This document shows, piece after piece, positions 22,222 to 31,981 of a stretch of DNA of 64,000 nucleotides; position 1 is the first letter of the stretch; every line of letters starts with the position of its first letter. Below the pieces are notes generated by a model, which saw only the letters and a list, made by a program, of their open reading frames with translations, was not told the DNA's origin and did not search any database. The stretch is from positions 3,346,001 to 3,410,000 of the forward strand of contig NZ_CP066167.1 of NCBI RefSeq assembly GCF_016132545.1, written 5' to 3'. The translations under genes were made by a program, and so were the position numbers. This DNA comes from Spongiibacter nanhainus. Lineage in GTDB: Bacteria; Pseudomonadota; Gammaproteobacteria; Pseudomonadales; Spongiibacteraceae.

Positions 22222-22653
22222 TCACGCCCCCTGAAGGGCGACCCGGACAGCCTCCGGCATGTCGGCAGCCCGCTTGGCCAGGGGATCAATAACCAAGTGA
22301 GCCGTCTTGGCAATCGCGACAACGCGGCCGCTCTCCACCTCACTGAGTCGGTAGACCAGATCAAAGCCGCAGCGGTGAAAGGAGGTGGCGCTCACCTCCA
22401 TACCAATGGACTCGCCGTAGAACGCCTCGCTGAGGTAGTTGACCGCCAGGTCGGCGTTGACGATGGTCAGCCCCGGTGCCGGCACTGACTCGGACACCTG
22501 ACGCGACACCAGAAACCGGGCCCGGGCCTCGTTAAGCAGGGTGATCACCGAGTCGTTACCCAAATGGTTGCCGGCATTAATGTGACTGACCAGCAACGGC
22601 GTCTCAGAAACAAAATCGAAATTTTCAGGCAGATCGATGCTAACGCGGGCCAA
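22222..22653 (-). CDS. Acyl-CoA thioesterase-like hotdog protein (4HBT family)
   Basis: 143 residues predicted to form one hotdog fold. LLVSHINAGNHLGNDSVITLLNEARARFL resembles the 4-hydroxybenzoyl-CoA thioesterase motif (H-x-N-AGNHLGND in place of the usual V.y.DtD..GHvnN), followed by NADLAVNYLSEAFYGESIGMEVSATSFHRCGFDLVY. A catalytic Asp/Glu is not certain. Probably hydrolyses an acyl-CoA or acyl-ACP; the substrate is unknown. It starts 3 nt after the dapB stop and is therefore cotranscribed with dapB. In Pseudomonas dapB and carA are direct neighbours, so this gene is an insertion into that order. Confidence 0.8.
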   Translation of the reverse strand: MARVSIDLPENFDFVSETPLLVSHINAGNHLGNDSVITLLNEARARFLVSRQVSESVPAPGLTIVNADLAVNYLSEAFYGESIGMEVSATSFHRCGFDLVYRLSEVESGRVVAIAKTAHLVIDPLAKRAADMPEAVRVALQGA

Positions 22654-22656
22654 AAC

Positions 22657-23484
<828 letters not shown>

Positions 23485-23517
23485 CTACTTCTTTACTTGT
23501 GTAGATCGGTTGTCATT

Positions 23518-24885
23518 TTACTGGCTTGCGGCGCTGTTCGGCCGCTCCTCATCCTTGCCCAAGGCCAGGTCCCGCACGCTGGTGCCCTCCAGCGCCGACG
23601 CGATGGCGCGATCGATATTTTCGCGAATCTCCTTCACACCACTCACACCGGGTCGCGGTCGGCGGCGCACCAGCGCTGCCGATGCGCCCTCGCTGCGCAC
23701 CGCGTCCAACACCTGCTTGAGATTGACGTTCTCCAGCGGTGCATTGGGCAGATAGCGCGGCGGCTCACTGGCATCCTCAACCACCAGACCAGCCAGCCTC
23801 AGCGCCCGCAAAACCCGTGTCACGCCCTGAATCTGCACCCGCAAACGCGCCACATACTCGGTGGAGGTCATGGGCCGCTTGCCCTCGTAATAGCGCTGGG
23901 CCATCAAAGCCATAATTTGCAGCGCCAAATCCTCCTGCTGGGAGATGCTGAGATCACCGCTGCGCCGGGCGGGGACGACATACTCCGGGTGCTGCACATA
24001 AAAAGCAATACTGGAGCCCACCAGCAGAATCAGCCAGCTGATATACATCCACATCATAAATAGAATGAGAATGGCAAAGCCCGAGTAGATGACATAGGGC
24101 CCGCTGTCGGTGGCCGACACCACCACGCTGCCAAAGCCCCAGCCCAAGCTCTGAAACAGCACCCCGGAAACCAGCCCTGCCACCATACCGGCCCGCAGCT
24201 TGACCTGGGTGTTGGGGATAAACATATAGAAAAAGGTGAAGGCCGCGACGATCATTAGATAGGGGGTCAGTTTGGCGGCCAACTCCCGCAGATGCGCCAA
24301 GAAAGGCACCATAGTGGTCATCTCATCAGCCAGACCGCCACTGAGGACCCGAGCCGACAGACCAATGGCGGTGAACACCAGCAGCGGACCAATCAGCATA
24401 ACGCTGCCATAATCAGCAAAGCGCCGGCCGATGCTGCGATGCTGATCCAGCCGCCAAATATAGTTAAAGGTGGATTCGATTTTCTGAATCAGGGAAATTG
24501 CGGTGTAAAACAGCAGCGCGATACCGAAGCTCCCCAGCACGCTGATTTTAACGTTGTCGATAAAACCGATGACCTGACTGGTGATCTCCACACCTTTCTC
24601 GCCCATCGGCGCCAAAAACTGCAGCAGCACCGGCTCCAACTGCTTGTTGTGCATACCAAAGGCCTTGAGCACCGAAAAGCTCACCGCCATCAGTGGCACC
24701 AGCGACAACAACGAGGTATACACCAGGCTCATGGCCCGCAGGGTCAGCTCGCCCTTGGCCAAGTCATCCAGCACCACGTAGAGGTAGCGCGCCGCAATAA
24801 TCAGGTAGCGCCGCCACCAGGGGTAGTCCAGTACCGCTTCGGACCACAGGTGTTGGGCAACAAATTTATTAAGTGTTTTATCCAT
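23518..24885 (-). CDS. YihY/BrkB family inner-membrane protein
   Basis: 455 residues. About residues 25-290 form six transmembrane helices typical of the YihY (formerly 'RNase BN'/BrkB) family: LTLRAMSLVYTSLLSLVPLMAVSFS, the QKIESTFNYIWR motif after helix 2-3, and FIPNTQVKLRAGMVAGLVSGVLF. The C-terminal 160 residues are cytoplasmic and include a winged-helix-like segment (SISQQEDLALQIMALMAQRYYEGKRPM). Function is unsettled in the family. It lies between dapB and dnaJ, separated from dapB by 42 nt and from dnaJ by a terminator. Confidence 0.9.
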   Translation of the reverse strand: MDKTLNKFVAQHLWSEAVLDYPWWRRYLIIAARYLYVVLDDLAKGELTLRAMSLVYTSLLSLVPLMAVSFSVLKAFGMHNKQLEPVLLQFLAPMGEKGVEITSQVIGFIDNVKISVLGSFGIALLFYTAISLIQKIESTFNYIWRLDQHRSIGRRFADYGSVMLIGPLLVFTAIGLSARVLSGGLADEMTTMVPFLAHLRELAAKLTPYLMIVAAFTFFYMFIPNTQVKLRAGMVAGLVSGVLFQSLGWGFGSVVVSATDSGPYVIYSGFAILILFMMWMYISWLILLVGSSIAFYVQHPEYVVPARRSGDLSISQQEDLALQIMALMAQRYYEGKRPMTSTEYVARLRVQIQGVTRVLRALRLAGLVVEDASEPPRYLPNAPLENVNLKQVLDAVRSEGASAALVRRRPRPGVSGVKEIRENIDRAIASALEGTSVRDLALGKDEERPNSAASQ

Positions 24886-24929
24886 GAAAGGCTCGCTTCA
24901 ACCGGAACGGTGGCGAGATAAAGGATGGA

Positions 24930-24960
24930 GAAAAACCGCCGCCAAGTCGAGGCGGCGGTT
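24930..24960 (-). terminator. Intrinsic terminator of the dnaK-dnaJ operon
   Basis: AACCGCCGCC and GGCGGCGGTT form a perfect 10-bp stem with a 7-nt loop, followed by TTTTTCTCC on the minus strand, 8 nt after the dnaJ stop. Confidence 0.9.
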
Positions 24961-24968
24961 GCGCGTCC

Positions 24969-26087
24969 TTACAATTTCATCTCATCAAAGAAGGACTTCA
25001 CCCCATCGAACCAGGTTTTCTTACGGGGTGATTGCTTGTCGTCGCCAGCCAGGGTGGACTGGAACTCTTCCAGCAATTCTTTCTGGCGCTTGTTAAGCGA
25101 TACCGGCGTTTCCACCACTACTTTGCAGATCAGGTCGCCGGTACTGCCGCCCCGCACCGGGGTAATGCCCTTGCCGCGCAGGCGGAAGGCCTTACCGGTC
25201 TGGGTTTCGGCGGGAATCTTCAATTTGACCCGGCCGTCCAGAGTGGGCACATCCAACTCGCCGCCCAGTGCCGCCTCGGTAAAGCCGATGGGCACTTCGC
25301 AGTGCAGGTGCTTGCCATCGCGCTTAAAGATCGGATGGGGGCGCACTGCCAACTGCACATAGAGATCGCCGGCGGGGCCGCCATTGGGGCTGGCTTCGCC
25401 TTCGCCGCTAAGACGGATACGATCGCCGGTGTCGACACCCGGTGGCACCTTCACCGACAGGGTTTTGGTCTCTTCCACCCGGCCGCGACCGTGGCAGCTC
25501 TTACAGGGGTCGGAGATAATCTGTCCCTTGCCCCGGCAATTGGGACAGGTCTGCTGCACAGCAAAAAAGCCCTGCTGCATCCGTACCTGGCCAACACCAT
25601 TACAGGTGCCACAGGTCAGGGGTGTGCTGCCTTTCTTGGCACCACTGCCCTCACAGGTGTTGCACTCCACCAGGGTGGGAATACGAATCTTGGCGGTAGT
25701 GCCCCGCACCGCCTGCTCCAGGTCGATTTCCAGGGTGTACTGCAGGTCTGAACCCGGAGCCGGACCGCGCTGCCGGCCACCGCCGCCAAAGATGTCGCCA
25801 AAGACATCGCCAAAAATATCGCTGAAGCCGCCACCGCCGCCGCCAAAGCCGCCGGCACCGGCGTTAACGCCCTCGTGGCCAAAGCGGTCGTAGGCCGCGC
25901 GTTTTTCTTTGTCGGCCAGCACCTCGTAGGCTTCGGTGGCCTCTTTGAAGATATCTTCTGCCTTGGGGTCATCCGGATTGCGGTCCGGGTGATTTTTCAT
26001 GGCGATGCGACGGTAGGCCTTTTTAATGTCCTTCTCGTCAGCGCCTTTCTCGACACCCAAAATTTCGTAGTAATCGCGTTTCGCCAT
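24969..26087 (-). CDS. dnaJ: Chaperone protein DnaJ
   Basis: Hsp40 co-chaperone that stimulates DnaK ATPase and delivers substrates. 372 residues from [11 protein letters not shown] at 26087; nine upstream in-frame codons were excluded because MAKRDYYE is the conserved start. J domain with HPD (residues about 33-35), Gly/Phe-rich linker (about 75-120), four zinc-binding repeats [24 protein letters not shown] and CKSCHGRG (about 145-215), then the C-terminal substrate domains. A strong terminator follows directly. Confidence 0.98.
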   Translation of the reverse strand: MAKRDYYEILGVEKGADEKDIKKAYRRIAMKNHPDRNPDDPKAEDIFKEATEAYEVLADKEKRAAYDRFGHEGVNAGAGGFGGGGGGFSDIFGDVFGDIFGGGGRQRGPAPGSDLQYTLEIDLEQAVRGTTAKIRIPTLVECNTCEGSGAKKGSTPLTCGTCNGVGQVRMQQGFFAVQQTCPNCRGKGQIISDPCKSCHGRGRVEETKTLSVKVPPGVDTGDRIRLSGEGEASPNGGPAGDLYVQLAVRPHPIFKRDGKHLHCEVPIGFTEAALGGELDVPTLDGRVKLKIPAETQTGKAFRLRGKGITPVRGGSTGDLICKVVVETPVSLNKRQKELLEEFQSTLAGDDKQSPRKKTWFDGVKSFFDEMKL

Positions 26088-26116
26088 AATCTGTGTAGCC
26101 TGTTCTACCAGCAAGA

Positions 26117-26204
26117 ACGCCGGGCAATGGCCCGGCGTCTCAACCTAGCGTCCTCGTTTGGAGCGCTTAGCCAGGCCTTTTCAAACCTGGCGCCGCCTCC
26201 AAAC
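26117..26204 (-). other. Two stem-loops in the dnaK-dnaJ spacer
   Basis: The first (26117-26138) is a 9-bp perfect stem ACGCCGGGC/GCCCGGCGT. The second (26156-26204) has an outer 8-bp pairing GTTTGGAG/CTCCAAAC and an inner 6-bp pairing GCCAGG/CCTGGC. Neither has a T-run. They may lower dnaJ relative to dnaK expression or act in mRNA processing (inference). Confidence 0.55.
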
Positions 26205-26223
26205 GCGACTGACGCCGCGTGTT

Positions 26224-28155
26224 TTACTTCTTGTCGTCGTCTTTGACTTCCTCAAACTCAGCGTCAACGACATCGTCACCGGCGTTGCTGGCGCCGCCTT
26301 CCGGCTGCTCGCCACCCTCGCCTTCGGCCTGGGCCGCCTGCTCAGCATACATCTTCTGTGCCAGGCCGCCGGACGCCTCGGTGAGTTTCTGGGTCGCCGC
26401 CTCGATGGCGTCGACGTCATCACCCTTGATGGCTTCGTCAACTTCGGTCAGCGCCGCCTCAATGGCAGACTTCTCGTCGTCGGTGGCCTTGTCGCCCGCC
26501 TCTTCCAGCGTTTTGCGGGTGGCATTGGCCAGACCTTCCGCCGTGTTGCGGGCGGTCACCAGAGCCTCGAACTTCTTGTCCGCTTCGGCGTTGGCTTCAG
26601 CGTCCTGAACCATTTTTTCGATCTCATCCTCATTCAAACCGCTGGAGGCGGTGATGCGGATGGACTGCTCTTTGCCAGTGGCCTTGTCTTTGGCCGACAC
26701 GTGCAGAATACCGTTGGCGTCGATATCGAAGGTCACCTCGATCTGCGGCAGACCCCGGGGCGCCGGCGGGATATCCGCCAGGTCGAAACGACCCAGTGAC
26801 TTGTTGGCCGCCGCCTGCTTGCGTTCACCCTGAACCACGTGGATGGTCACCGCGGTCTGGTTGTCTTCAGCGGTCGAGAACACCTGAGATTTCTTGGTAG
26901 GAATCGTGGTGTTTTTCTCGATCAGCGGCGTAGCGACACCACCCATGGTTTCGATACCCAGGGTCAGCGGCGTCACGTCCAGCAGCAGTACGTCTTTGAC
27001 GTCACCGGCCAATACCGCGCCTTGAATCGCTGCGCCCATAGCTACCGCTTCGTCGGGGTTGACGTCTTTGCGGGGATCTTTACCGAAGAACTCCGCCACT
27101 TTGCTTTGCACCATCGGCATGCGGGTCTGACCGCCTACCAGGATCACCTCGTCCACTTCGCTGGATGACAGGCCGGCATCGTCCAGGGCGATTTTCATCG
27201 GCTCCAACGAGCGGGTTACCAGCTCTTCCACCAGCGACTCCAGCTTGGCGCGGCTCATTTTCACCACCAAGTGCTTGGGACCGGTGCTGTCTGCGGTGAT
27301 GTAAGGCAGGTTCACCTCAGTTTGCTGACTGGATGACAGCTCGATTTTGGCCTTCTCCGCCGCCTCTTTAAGGCGCTGCATCGCCAGGGAGTCGCCCTTG
27401 AGGTCGATGCCGTTCTCTTTCTTGAACTCTTCCGCCAGGTAGTCGATCAGGCGCAGGTCAAAGTCCTCACCACCGAGGAAGGTGTCACCGTTAGTGGCCA
27501 ACACTTCAAACTGGTGCTCGCCGTCCACTTCGGCAATCTCGATGATGGAGATATCGAAGGTACCGCCACCCAGGTCGTACACGGCAACGGTGCGATCGCC
27601 CTTGGACTTGTCCATGCCGTAGGCCAGGGCCGCCGCCGTGGGCTCGTTGATAATCCGCTTTACTTCCAGGCCGGCAATACGACCGGCGTCTTTGGTGGCC
27701 TGACGCTGAGAATCGTTAAAGTACGCCGGCACGGTGATGACCGCCTCGGTGATTTTCTCACCCAGGTAGTCTTCGGCGGTTTTCTTCATTTTCTTCAGCA
27801 CTTCGGCAGAGATCTGCGGGGGCGCCATTTTTTCGCCCTTGACCTCGACCCAGGCATCGCCGTTGTCAGCCTTGCAGATGCCGTAGGGCACCATTTTGAT
27901 GTCTTTTTGCACCACGTCGTCTTCAAACCGGCGACCGATCAGTCGCTTGACGGCGTAGAGCGTATTGTTGGGGTTGGTTACCGCCTGACGCTTGGCGCTC
28001 TGTCCCACCAGGATTTCATTGTCTTCGGTGTAGGCGACAATGGACGGGGTGGTCCGCGTACCTTCGGCGTTCTCGATGACTTTGACCTTGTCGCCGTCCA
28101 TTACGGCAACACAGGAGTTGGTGGTCCCCAGGTCGATTCCGATAATTTTGCCCAT
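26224..28155 (-). CDS. dnaK: Molecular chaperone DnaK (Hsp70)
   Basis: ATP-dependent cytosolic chaperone. 643 residues. The N-terminal ATPase domain opens with [13 protein letters not shown] and contains the phosphate loop [10 protein letters not shown] and [11 protein letters not shown]; the substrate-binding domain begins near 390 ([14 protein letters not shown]), and the tail ends EEVKDDDKK, the DnaK-type C-terminus. It is in the grpE-dnaK-dnaJ order, with a sigma32-like promoter in the spacer after grpE. Confidence 0.99.
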   Translation of the reverse strand: MGKIIGIDLGTTNSCVAVMDGDKVKVIENAEGTRTTPSIVAYTEDNEILVGQSAKRQAVTNPNNTLYAVKRLIGRRFEDDVVQKDIKMVPYGICKADNGDAWVEVKGEKMAPPQISAEVLKKMKKTAEDYLGEKITEAVITVPAYFNDSQRQATKDAGRIAGLEVKRIINEPTAAALAYGMDKSKGDRTVAVYDLGGGTFDISIIEIAEVDGEHQFEVLATNGDTFLGGEDFDLRLIDYLAEEFKKENGIDLKGDSLAMQRLKEAAEKAKIELSSSQQTEVNLPYITADSTGPKHLVVKMSRAKLESLVEELVTRSLEPMKIALDDAGLSSSEVDEVILVGGQTRMPMVQSKVAEFFGKDPRKDVNPDEAVAMGAAIQGAVLAGDVKDVLLLDVTPLTLGIETMGGVATPLIEKNTTIPTKKSQVFSTAEDNQTAVTIHVVQGERKQAAANKSLGRFDLADIPPAPRGLPQIEVTFDIDANGILHVSAKDKATGKEQSIRITASSGLNEDEIEKMVQDAEANAEADKKFEALVTARNTAEGLANATRKTLEEAGDKATDDEKSAIEAALTEVDEAIKGDDVDAIEAATQKLTEASGGLAQKMYAEQAAQAEGEGGEQPEGGASNAGDDVVDAEFEEVKDDDKK

Positions 28156-28230
28156 GTTAAATCTCCGTGTCGTTCAGTCTCGGCGTCCGCTGTCCGGAGC
28201 CACCGAGGGGTGTCATTCTGTCTGTGTCAG

Positions 28231-28258
28231 ATATTGGCCCGGTTTGCCAAACTTCAAG
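28231..28258 (-). promoter_or_regulatory. Candidate sigma32 promoter of dnaK
   Basis: CTTGAAG, 13 nt, GCCAATAT on the minus strand, about 75 nt upstream of dnaK. The -35 differs by one base and the -10 by two from the heat-shock consensus CTTGAAA/CCCCATNT. Confidence 0.6.
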
Positions 28259-28303
28259 GCGGGGCCGTACTTTTACCTACGCTTGCAATACTGTCGGCGG
28301 TGT

Positions 28304-28897
28304 CTATTGCGGCGCTTTAGCCACCACCACCATCGCGGCCCGCAGCAACCGACCGTTCAGCGTGTAACCGCGCTGCATGACCTCGATCACTGTGTTGGGC
28401 TCCACATCGGGGTTGGGCACCATCGCCATGGCCTCGTGGAACTGGGGATCGAAGGGCTCACCCACCGGGTCGATCTGCTCGACATTGTGGCGATTCAGCG
28501 CATCGATCAGGGTTTTGCGGGTCAGCTCCACCCCTTCCAGGATCGGCTTTAGGGCTTCATCGCTGTCATCCGCCGCAGCCAGCGCGCGATCCAGGTTGTC
28601 GGCCACTTCCAGCAGGTCGCCGGCAAAGCGCTCCAAGGCAAACTTGCGCGCGCTTTCGGCGTCTTTCTCCGCCCGGCGGCGCACATTTTGGGACTCGGCG
28701 ACGGCGCGCAGAGCCTGTTCTTTTGCATCGGCGGCTTCCTGCTTGGCCGCTTCCAGCTGCTGCTCCAGGCTAGCGCCCTCTCCCGACTCAGGTGCCGCCT
28801 GGGCAGACTCCCCTTGAAGGTTCTCAGCAGTAGCCTGCTCATCGCCCCCAGGCGCCGGCTGCTCGGGCGTTGCGTCTTTTTGTTGCTCGTCTGCCAC
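28304..28897 (-). CDS. grpE: Nucleotide exchange factor GrpE
   Basis: Releases ADP from DnaK. 197 residues from a GTG at 28897 ([13 protein letters not shown]), chosen because GGAGA lies 9 nt upstream and because longer in-frame starts would run through the sigma32 promoter into recN. An acidic N-terminal tail, a long coiled coil (about 50-120, [23 protein letters not shown] then [24 protein letters not shown]), and the C-terminal beta domain ([41 protein letters not shown]) are complete. Confidence 0.96.
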   Translation of the reverse strand: MADEQQKDATPEQPAPGGDEQATAENLQGESAQAAPESGEGASLEQQLEAAKQEAADAKEQALRAVAESQNVRRRAEKDAESARKFALERFAGDLLEVADNLDRALAAADDSDEALKPILEGVELTRKTLIDALNRHNVEQIDPVGEPFDPQFHEAMAMVPNPDVEPNTVIEVMQRGYTLNGRLLRAAMVVVAKAPQ

Positions 28898-28957
28898 GAT
28901 GACTGTCTCCGTGAATCTGGTGAATATTGGCGGGCCCAACGGGCCAGGCTGTTGGCG

Positions 28958-28985
28958 ATATGGGGTTAACCGACCGGTTTTCAAG
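28958..28985 (-). promoter_or_regulatory. Consensus sigma32 heat-shock promoter of grpE
   Basis: CTTGAAA, 13 nt, CCCCATAT on the minus strand: a full match to the sigma32 (RpoH) consensus, about 60 nt upstream of the grpE GTG. Confidence 0.85.
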
Positions 28986-29044
28986 GCGGGCGCAAAAAAA
29001 TCCTTGCCGCGAACAGGGCGAGCACTTGTCGAGCCCTGGCAAAC

Positions 29045-29064
29045 TACTGTATAAAAACCCATAT
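29045..29064 (+). promoter_or_regulatory. LexA-box-like site overlapping the recN -10 region
   Basis: TACTGTATAAAAACCCATAT matches the left half and AT-rich centre of the SOS box (CTGT-N8-ACAG) but the right half reads CCAT instead of ACAG. It lies 20 nt before recN, a known SOS gene, and overlaps the likely -10 (TGTATA). Degenerate, so a candidate only. Confidence 0.4.
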
Positions 29065-29084
29065 ATACCAACGGGAGCCAGTCC

Positions 29085-30752
29085 ATGCTGACCCACCTCA
29101 GTATCAGTAACTTTGCTATCACCGAATCGCTGGAAATCGACCTCAACGCCGGCATGACGGTGCTCACCGGCGAAACCGGTGCCGGCAAGTCCATCATGCT
29201 GGACGCCCTGGGCTTGACGCTGGGGGACCGCGCCGACAACTCGGTGGTTCGCCCCGGCGCCGAGCGCGCCGACATTCACGCCAGCTTTGATCTCAGCAAC
29301 CTGAAGGCAGCCCGGGAGTGGCTGGCCGAACGGGATCTGGACAACGGCGACGAGTGCCTGCTGCGCCGGGTGATCACCCAGGAGGGGCGCTCCCGGGCCT
29401 ACATCAACGGTAGTCCCGCTACGGTGCAGGCAGTGCGGGAGCTGGGCGGACTACTCATCGACATCCACAGCCAACACGCCCATCAGTCCTTGCTTAAAAA
29501 ACACCACCAGCGGCAACTGCTGGATGCCTTTGGTGGCTGTAGCGAACTAGCCGCAGGCGTCGCTCGCTTATGCCGAGAGTACGACACTCTCAACCACCAG
29601 CTGGACACCCTCACCAGCCAGGCAGCCGAACAAAACGCCCAAGAGCAACTGCTGCGCTACCAGCTGGACGAGCTGGAGCGACTCGACGTGCAGCCCGGTG
29701 AGGTGGAAGAACTGGAGAGAAAGCAGCAACAGTTGGCCAATGCCGAGCAGATACTGGCCGCCAACCACCACGCCCTGCAGCTATGCCGCGAGGGCGAAGT
29801 TAACGCCATGGGCGTGCTCCACCAGGCGCTGTCCTCTCTGTATGGCAGCCAACACGGCAGTGAGCAGGAGCACGCGGCGGCGCAAATGCTGGAGAATGCC
29901 CGCATCCAGATCGAAGAAGCGGCCCGGGAAATTCAAAGTCAGGTCGACAGCATCGATCTCGACCCGGAGCGCCTGCACGAAGTGGAAGAGCGCCTCGATG
30001 CCATCTACCAGACCGCCCGCAAACATAAAATCAAACCGGAAGCCCTGCCCGACCTGCAGGCGGAGCTCAGCGATAAACTCGGCGACCTCGATGCCACTGA
30101 CGAAAAACTCGATGAATTGCGCCAGCAACGGGACCAGGCCGAGGCTCGCTACCAGCGCGACGCCGCCAAGCTGAGCAGCCAGCGAACCAGCGCCGCCAAG
30201 AAGCTCAAAAAGGCGATAGAAGCCAAGCTTAAGGCCCTGGCCATGAAGCACTGCGAAATCGACTTTGCCCTCACTCCCCGTGAGAACGACCGCCCTCACG
30301 TCCAGGGCCGGGAAGAGGTCGAGATCCTGATTCGCAGCAACCCCGGCGCGCCCATGGGGCCACTGAGCAAAATTGCTTCGGGAGGCGAGCTGTCCCGAAT
30401 CAGCCTGGCCATTCAAGTGGTCACCGCGCAGGTTGCCGCCGTCCCGACGGTGGTCTTTGATGAGGTGGATGTCGGCATCGGCGGCGCCACCGCAGAAATT
30501 GTCGGCCAAATGCTGCGAGAGCTGGGCCAACGCAGTCAGGTCTTGTGTGTCACCCACCAGGCCCAGGTTGCCAGCCAGGGCCACCACCATATCCAAGTGA
30601 AAAAAGTGGGCAACAGCAAGGCGGTGCGCACCGAGCTGACACTGCTCAGCGAGGACCACAAAATCGACGAAATCGCCCGTATGCTGGGGGGCATCGCCAT
30701 CACCGAGAACACCCTGGCCCACGCCAAGGAGATGCTGGGGACACGGCACTGA
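29085..30752 (+). CDS. recN: DNA repair protein RecN
   Basis: SMC-like ATPase that supports double-strand break repair by recombination. 555 residues. N-terminal Walker [15 protein letters not shown] (about residues 30-43), a long central coiled coil (about 150-365, rich in Glu/Gln/Leu heptads), then the ABC signature ISLAIQ in the [11 protein letters not shown] stretch, and Walker [18 protein letters not shown] is 8 nt before the ATG. Divergent from grpE, as in many gammaproteobacteria. Confidence 0.97.
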   Translation: MLTHLSISNFAITESLEIDLNAGMTVLTGETGAGKSIMLDALGLTLGDRADNSVVRPGAERADIHASFDLSNLKAAREWLAERDLDNGDECLLRRVITQEGRSRAYINGSPATVQAVRELGGLLIDIHSQHAHQSLLKKHHQRQLLDAFGGCSELAAGVARLCREYDTLNHQLDTLTSQAAEQNAQEQLLRYQLDELERLDVQPGEVEELERKQQQLANAEQILAANHHALQLCREGEVNAMGVLHQALSSLYGSQHGSEQEHAAAQMLENARIQIEEAAREIQSQVDSIDLDPERLHEVEERLDAIYQTARKHKIKPEALPDLQAELSDKLGDLDATDEKLDELRQQRDQAEARYQRDAAKLSSQRTSAAKKLKKAIEAKLKALAMKHCEIDFALTPRENDRPHVQGREEVEILIRSNPGAPMGPLSKIASGGELSRISLAIQVVTAQVAAVPTVVFDEVDVGIGGATAEIVGQMLRELGQRSQVLCVTHQAQVASQGHHHIQVKKVGNSKAVRTELTLLSEDHKIDEIARMLGGIAITENTLAHAKEMLGTRH

Positions 30753-30847
30753 CGACGAATCGCCGGACATCGGCACAGGGAGCTTCGCGTCGGCGCGGGG
30801 ATTGCGCTATCATCCCCGCCTCATTTGTCGCGATTGGAACCCGAAGC

Positions 30848-31243
30848 ATGACCTTGCGAATCGCCGCAGCCACCCTTGTCGCCGCGCTGACCCTTGCACT
30901 GGGCGCCTGTAGCTCGCTGGAATTTCCCGGCGTATACCGGATTGATATCGACCAGGGCAACGTCATCACCCAGGATATGGTGGATCAACTGGAAGTCGGC
31001 ATGAGCCGCAGTCAGGTGGAATTTATTATGGGCACGCCCCTGGTCCAGGATCCCTTTAGCCCGAACCGCTGGGACTATATTTACACCATGGCCGAGGAAG
31101 GCGGCCCCGCCAAACGCAAACAGCTGACTGTGTTGTTTGACGGCGACTCATTGGCCGAGATCCGCACCACCATTCCCCGCAGCGAAAACGACAGCGAAGC
31201 CGCCCAGGCTCCCCAGGCCGACGCGGCTCAGTCGGCGCGCTGA
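30848..31243 (+). CDS. bamE: Outer membrane protein assembly factor BamE
   Basis: Lipoprotein subunit of the BAM complex (SmpA/OmlA). 131 residues. Type II signal peptide with lipobox LGAC (Cys about 21), then the conserved core YRIDIDQGNVITQDMVDQLEVGMSRSQV and FIMGTPLVQDPFSPNRWDYIY. The C-terminal 25 residues are Ala/Gln/Ser-rich. Start chosen at the ATG giving a proper signal peptide. In many relatives fur lies between recN and bamE; here only 95 nt separate them and fur is absent. The 3' end overlaps the convergent rnfH by 16 nt. Confidence 0.95.
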   Translation: MTLRIAAATLVAALTLALGACSSLEFPGVYRIDIDQGNVITQDMVDQLEVGMSRSQVEFIMGTPLVQDPFSPNRWDYIYTMAEEGGPAKRKQLTVLFDGDSLAEIRTTIPRSENDSEAAQAPQADAAQSAR

Positions 31244-31548
31244 CGAGCTGCTTTGGCCTTAGCCGCGCGCTGCTTGCGGACTTCTTTGGGATCGGCAATC
31301 AGCGGGCGGTAGATTTCTACCCGCTCACCTTCATTCAGGGCTTGAGTCTCTGGCTTGGCCACCGCTTTGCCAAAGATACCCACATCCGCCGTGGTCAGAT
31401 CCAGATCCGGAAATTGAGTATCCAGCCCAGACTGCAATACTGCCTCACGAACGGTTGTTCCCACCGGCACATCCAGGGCCACTATGCGCTGCTTGTCGGG
31501 CAGGGCGTAAGCCACCTCCACCCGCATGGTGTTTTCACTGCTATCCAT
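31228..31548 (-). CDS. rnfH: RnfH family ubiquitin-like-fold protein
   Basis: 106 residues. MRVEVAYALPDKQRIVALDVPVGTTVREAVLQSG, VGIFGKAV and LNEGERVEIYRPLIADPKEVRKQRA are the RnfH (UPF0125) hallmarks; the basic Ala/Lys/Arg tail is common. Function unknown; it has a beta-grasp fold and is conserved beside ratA. A start at Met8 is also possible. It overlaps ratA by 8 nt upstream and bamE by 16 nt at the convergent 3' ends. Confidence 0.93.
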   Translation of the reverse strand: MDSSENTMRVEVAYALPDKQRIVALDVPVGTTVREAVLQSGLDTQFPDLDLTTADVGIFGKAVAKPETQALNEGERVEIYRPLIADPKEVRKQRAAKAKAARQRAD

Positions 31549-31972
31549 ACAAATCCTTCGCTCTCGTACTCACTGCATCCACCAGATTGTTGGCCACCGA
31601 GTTAAACAGGGTGCGGGTAGCGGCGCCCACTAAACGGCTGCGCAGGGCAAAGCGCAACTCCAGACTGACCTTACACGCCTCATCACTGAGGGCTTTGACA
31701 TGCCACTCCCCCTGCAGGGTTTCAAAGGGTCCGTCCACCAAGCTCAGCGCTACCCGCTCACCGGCAATCAATTCATTGCGGGTCACAAAACTCAATTGAA
31801 TCCCCGCCTTGGACAAATCCAAGCGCGCCTCTACTACGTCACCCTGATGATCCAGCACCTCAGCACCGACGCAACCCTCCATATAATTGGGGTAGGCTTC
31901 GATATCATTGATTAGCTGATAAACCGCTACCGCGGAATAGGGCAACAGCGCGCTGCGTCGAATCTCGTGCAC
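31541..31972 (-). CDS. ratA: RatA-family START-fold protein
   Basis: 143 residues. START/SRPBCC fold with EIRRSALLPYSAVAVYQLINDIEAYPNYM at the N-terminus and the C-terminal helix GAATRTLFNSVANNLVDAVSTRAKDLYG. Family members include E. coli RatA (reported to bind the 50S subunit and block subunit association) and mitochondrial Coq10 (ubiquinone binding), so a role in ubiquinone handling is an equal alternative. Conserved partner of rnfH and, in most gammaproteobacteria, divergent from smpB; here a transporter gene is inserted between them. Confidence 0.93.
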   Translation of the reverse strand: MHEIRRSALLPYSAVAVYQLINDIEAYPNYMEGCVGAEVLDHQGDVVEARLDLSKAGIQLSFVTRNELIAGERVALSLVDGPFETLQGEWHVKALSDEACKVSLELRFALRSRLVGAATRTLFNSVANNLVDAVSTRAKDLYG

Positions 31973-31981
31973 CGCCTCTCC

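Noticed and set aside
28898-29275. Longer GrpE start sites upstream
   Set aside because: They would include the sigma32 promoter and the recN 5' end; the GTG at 28897 has a good ribosome-binding site.
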